From Cinclus cinclus (taxonomy: Eukaryota; Chordata; Aves; Passeriformes; Cinclidae): 64,000 nucleotides of DNA. The stretch spans positions 102,007,324 to 102,071,323 of the forward strand of contig NC_085046.1 in NCBI RefSeq assembly GCF_963662255.1, given 5' to 3'. Within the stretch, counting starts at the first letter, position 1; each line of letters opens with the position of its first letter. The translations under genes were made by a program, and so were the position numbers. Shown here in pieces: positions 54,801-60,800 of this stretch. The notes under the pieces are model-generated. The model was not told where the DNA came from, searched no databases, and worked only from the letters and a program-made list of their open reading frames with translations.

Positions 54801-57800
54801 GTCTTAAAGTGTTAACATAACATGCTCACATTAAAACAAAAACCAGCAAAACAGCAGATGGCACAATGTTTATTGATGAACCTTCTAAGAGGGCTGTCTT
54901 TGAAAATACTGTCAGACTACTTACTCTGGTTAGGTGCATAGTTCACATTAAAATTGAGATATTTATTCTAACAGTTAGGTGTTTAAATAGTGGTATTAAT
55001 AACAGCAATGGGCAACTGGGAATATAGCTTCTGTGCAAATCAATAAACAATGATATTACATATTTAAGAACACTGGAAGTGTCTTGAAAGTTACTACAGG
55101 CATTTTTCCAGAAAAAAATATAATTAAAATGGTATAATGTAGTTAATGTTTCATGAATGGAACAATGGTAACTCCCATTATCTCAGCTTAATGCTTATGA
55201 TTAAGCAGTAAAATGACAAGTCAGTGAAGATCAAAGGAATAGCAACCATTTATGCCTTTGGGTTCATGCAGTAAATTCCTGTCAAATATGGCATTGGTCC
55301 AAACTATTTTATAAATGTTGAGATTTTAAAAAGCCTCAATTACATGAATGTAATGAGTAACTTCAGTGGAGAAACCACAAATGCAATCAACTTGACAAAG
55401 TCTGTCATTACATGCAGTAAGTACTTAAATGTCAGCCAAACTGGTATCCTTTTTCTCTTTAACTTTTTTAGAGTAAGGATGATAAAGTAGTCCTAATAAG
55501 TCTTCAGTTAACCATCTTGGTGATTTATAATGACATAGTTGGCAACTGGTCTTTAAACCACAGTTTTGTCACCTGTCATCTTACTGTCATTCTTACCTAA
55601 TGTACTGTAAATACAATATGCTGTACGTTTGTACATTTATGCATAATAATGCTGTACATTTATGCATTTCCTTTGAGGTGTTCCTCTCATAGGGTTATTC
55701 CCCAGCACTTGCCATTGATCAGGTGTAATTAAATATACAGCTGCTCACTTTACTAGGTTATTTATCATTCTTTTTGTTTGCAGCATCATAGTAATGAATG
55801 TGAAATACTCAAAGGTATTTCAGATCCTTTTTGGATGCAACAAACAGTAATGTGATCTCCAGATAACAGTCCCAACAGAGGGATATTCCCTATGCTGAAT
55901 AGCCAAATGTGATAGTTTAAGATCAGGAGCAATGTCTTATGGCAAACCCAAGAGAGATGCTTTGCTTGCTCTCTACATGGATGGAAATGGGGAGATGCTG
56001 AGAAGCCCAGACTGCCTAGTTTTGCAAGACAGAATGCATAAGTTGTTACTTTATCTGGCTTTGTTTCTGGAGGTTTTCTTGATATTTACCGTCCATTTCT
56101 GGGTGCAGTAGTATAGCAGGCATTATAGTACCCAGAGCTAGAGTACAAACTGCTTAACACAGAGAGCGCTGTGGGTAACCAGGAAAATTGTGAAGAATGC
56201 TGAAGGATAGACAGTCATTCTAGAACTTGTGAGTCTTGGCATGCAAGATAAAGGCTTTTCATCTCAAAGAGGGCTGATGAGGAAAATAACTCAGGGAAAA
56301 TGCTGAGAAAATACTCACAGTAGATGATGATAGATGGAATGTACTTTTTTCCTGTTCTGTTAGAAATAACAAAAGACCAAAATTGGGCTTGTTAAGTAAC
56401 CACAGAAAAGAAATTAAGAGCGATGTCTAATCGAGACTGCTTCAAAAAAGAACGACAAATAAAGTACATCCACTTTGCATGTTTGTAATAACAGGTTCAT
56501 ATTACTGATTGCATAATGAAGGATGCACTCTGCCAGGAAGCAGTTTTCCTTTGGTACTGAGCTGCCTTGCATGCTGAGCTTCCCACCTTTGGGATGCAAT
56601 GAGATTCTTGGTTCCCCAACAAATAGTAAATTAGCTTGAGCAAGATGCAGAAGCTATTGCTTCTTGAAATCTTAAAAGAATGTTAGTTTTAAGATTTTCC
56701 TTTATGTCATATTTATAAAATTATGATACTTACAGATTTCTTTCATTCAGTGTTTATACAACATTATTTATTTTACTTGCTGTTCTGAATTACTAGTACT
56801 ATATATTAAATATTTTGGAAATATTTTTTTTTTTTCGGGACAGAGTCCTTCAACTCTTTTGGTTCCCAACCCACATATGGGAACCAACAAAGGTTCTAAA
56901 CTTTTTGCCATCTGCTGTTTACTGTAAATGCAGCTCTTTGCTAAAATACAAACCAAACAACCTCATTTCTCTGTGGAATTTCTTTGCTTTTATTATTGTA
57001 CAGTATTTGTTGGCAAACATTGAGTTAAGGGTAATTTTTAAATTCACTGTACTGTTTCTATTGTAAAAAATTATTTTTTGAAAAGATCTGTGATTTATAA
57101 ACAATTTTTCTCTTATGCTAAGGCTTGCAACTGCAGCAACACTGGTTCAGCCAATCTCCAGTGCAATGTGGTGACAGGTCAATGCCAGTGCAAGCCTGAA
57201 TTTGGAGGACGAGACTGTTCCAGATGTGCCTTAGGCTACAGGGACTACCCTGACTGTGTTGCCTGTGACTGTGATTTGAGTGGAACCAGAGCAGAGACCT
57301 GTAATGACACTGAAGGAGTCTGTGGCTGTGAAGAAGAAACTGGCATCTGTAGCTGCAAGGTACTGAGTTGTTCTGCACCTTCTGGGAAAACATTAGTGTT
57401 TTCCAAACATTGATTGCATTTAAGTCAAGGAAGGTACAGGGCTGAAAGGACTTCAAAAGGCAATCTGCATCATTTATGAGTACACCTATATCACTGCTAA
57501 AAGATTTTCTCTGACAGATCTTACTATTACTCAGGAAAGACTGAAAAACAGTGAAGTTTTACTGTTCGTACATGTTTGCTTTTATTTGGTTTGGGAACAA
57601 CACATTAGTTTAGATGATATAGCCTGCATTTTTGAAAATTAAAATTATAATGATAGGAAGGAATAAATACTAAATGGAGAATCTCAATTTTTTTTGGTAA
57701 AAAGAAATGATTTTGTTGCAAGTTTGAATTAATTTCCTATCCTGGAACCAAAGGCAGTGCTTAAGAGTTACTCAGATATATTGCTAATAGTGAAGTCTTA

Positions 57801-60800
57801 TGTTCTTATATATAGGAAACAGTAAAAACACAGTATAGATTTTTCTGAAAAGATGGGAATCAATTCTTGAAAGACTGAGAACTTACTTCAAGACAACAAA
57901 ATTTATGACTTCACAGGTGTCTGTCCAATCTCTGATTAAAGGTATCAGTGGGTATTGACTGTAGTTTTGAGTGTTTCTTGAGGTTCAGCTTACCAGTTGG
58001 GAATTGAGCACAAAAAAAGATATTTGGGAATAGTCTCTTGATTCCTATTCATACTGAACATTTTATCTGGCTTTTGGAGCTCATTTTCCAGATGCAGGTT
58101 TGGGAGGAAATTCTGTCTTGAATTAAAGTACATAGCTGCTAATTTTTGATAGACAGTCAAATATATGAGTTTAACTTACAGTTCTGTGGTTGGACATGGA
58201 GGGTTTTGTGTGTGTGGTTTTTTTCTTTTTTTTCTTTTTTTTGTTGTTTCTTCAAAAGAAAGCAAGACAGCACTGAAAAATAATGAAAAAGTGATTTACT
58301 GCACAGTAAAACAGATTGCATACGATAATTAATATTCTCCTATGAAGTTTTATGTAGCAACTACCTTTCCTTCCAAGAATAATCATCTTTCATTTAGATA
58401 GTGAAGTATTATGAATGTGCTGTTACTTTTTTTTTTTTTTTTTTTTTAATATACTCCAGGAAAATGTTTTTGGTCTACAATGCAGTGAGTGTAAACCTGG
58501 AACTTTTGGTCTGTCTGCTAACAATGGACTAGGATGTACTCCATGCTTCTGTTTCGGGATATCCACATCTTGTTCAGAACTAGAACACCATGTGAGAATT
58601 CCTGTAAGTAAAGCAGTGTAACTACACAGACACAGTTTTCTGTTATCCTCATGTTAGGTACCACACTGGTGTTCACTTTCAATGGATCAGGCTGAGTGTC
58701 CTGACCAGCTTATGGGGCCAGTGGCATAGGTCGGAACAGAAGAGAAAGCAAATAGTAAATGGTCACACTCTTATTTCTGAAACCTTGCATTTCACTCTTC
58801 ACTTCTTAAAAAAGTAAATATAAAACATATTTTCCAGTTTTTTTTTGTTTAGAATTTATTACTCTAAGATGGACTACTGACTGTTTCAAAGCAGCTAAAA
58901 TTGTAAACAGGATATTTTTTTCAATTAATCTTTTGCTCTTTATGCCACAGATAACCTTAACTCCAGATCAGGCTATTCTGCATGTAGTAGCTCAAAGTAA
59001 CCTGACTGGAACAGTGGAAGGAGTATTTTCACAATTTCCTGATGTTTTATTGGATGCTGCCATAGTCAGAAAATACTTAAATACAGAAACATTTTACTGG
59101 AAGTTGCCAGAGCAGTTTCAGGGAGACCAGGTAAGAATGTAAATAATTAGAATGTTTCAAGATAACTTTGTTGTCTAATAGACCCTCCTTTACTCTAGAA
59201 TAGTAATTTCATCTTCATAACACATTTCTGTCTAGTTCTATTCTTGTAGGTCATAATATTGTAACTATTCAGTGATAGAACTCACTTATAACTAGCACAA
59301 ACAATATACTTACATTACCCTTTCCTAACAAGATTTTTTTTACCCTGTTAATGGCTAACACCCATATTAAATTACTTCACAGATTTGTTGGGGGAAGGCG
59401 GGGGGGGGGGGGGGGGGGGATGAGTGATATATTTGGTTTCATTGTAGAAATTTAAAGAATTTTCATACTTGAACCAGTATATCATGGAATCTCTGTTGCT
59501 TAGCAATTGGATGAAAATTCAGTGCACACCTTGAGAGGGTCTAGGTAAAGAAACTAAGACTGCTATTTAGAAGTATGTATTTAACCTTAGTGGAGAAACC
59601 ACTGAGTTTAAGTCAGTTTTCATGTTTTATTGCCAATTCATCAAAGGACTGGCAGTTTTCCAGTCTATAGATGATGTTAAAATATTTTCAGCTAGTTGCT
59701 CAGACCTCAGATTAAATAATAGCAATAATTTTTAATCCAAACAGCTCATGGCCTATGGAGGGAAGCTGAGATACACTATTGCCTTTTATGCTTTGGATGG
59801 CTTTGGAACCTCAAATTTTGAGCCACAGATTCTAATGAAAGGAGGTCACACTAGCAAGTTGGTCATCTATGTAGACATACCTTCTCCAGAAAATGGAGTA
59901 AGAACTAACAAGGAAGTAGAAATGAAGGAGGTAAGCCAAAACATAGGAGGAACACAGAATTACCTTGAAGTAAACTTGAATGTTCATGTTTTTTATAATG
60001 ATGATAATAATAATAGTAGTAGTAGTAATAATAGTGGTGTTGTTTTCCTAGGATTCTTGGAAGTATTTTAACTCTGTGTCTGATGAACCTGTCTTACGTT
60101 CTGACTTCATGTCTGTGCTCAGCAATGTTGAATACATCCTTATCAAGGCAGCTTATGGCCAAGGATTACAGCAAAGCAGGTAGAGCAACCTCTGATTGCA
60201 TTTATTTGTTGTATTGCATTTATTGTAGTTTAACTTACAAATAGCCCCAGTTGAGCTACAGAGTAAAGAGTTACCTCAGAAAAATTTACAATTTCCTATT
60301 TATGACTTTTTCTCTTCCTCTGACAAGAAAACATTTGAATTTTAATTGCAGCAGAATCCCTCTTGTTTTTTTTTTGTGAAACACTAAATGACTCTGCTGT
60401 TTACTTTGATAGCAAAACACACAAAGGAGCACAGGCTGCTGCAGTGTTCTGCAGGACTGGTTAAATAGTTAAATATTTTATATTTTCTAAAATATTTGTT
60501 TCCCATTTATTTTTATGGATGTTGAATTTTTTGTTTCTTTTTTCAGTTGAAGCACATGGTCCCTTGAGTTCTTGGGTTTGTATCAATCTAGGCATCTCCT
60601 GTAGCTTGAAACACTCTGGGCAGTGGTAATAAGATAGTTCTACCTCAGAATAGTAGCATTTTATTACCATTTTGTCCAGAATTAAATAACTAGTGAGAGT
60701 GACGGGATGGGATGTCATCATTTCATCTGTCAGTCTGGAAACTAATAAGACAAGCAAAGATGCATCCAACAAAAACCCATTCTGTATGTCTTCAGAGCTG

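Noticed and set aside
59931..60071. Extension of exon 26 through intron 26 as an alternative coding exon
   Set aside because: The open frame is maintained by the trinucleotide repeat; GAG|gtaagc is a good donor and exon 27 continues the L4 domain in frame.
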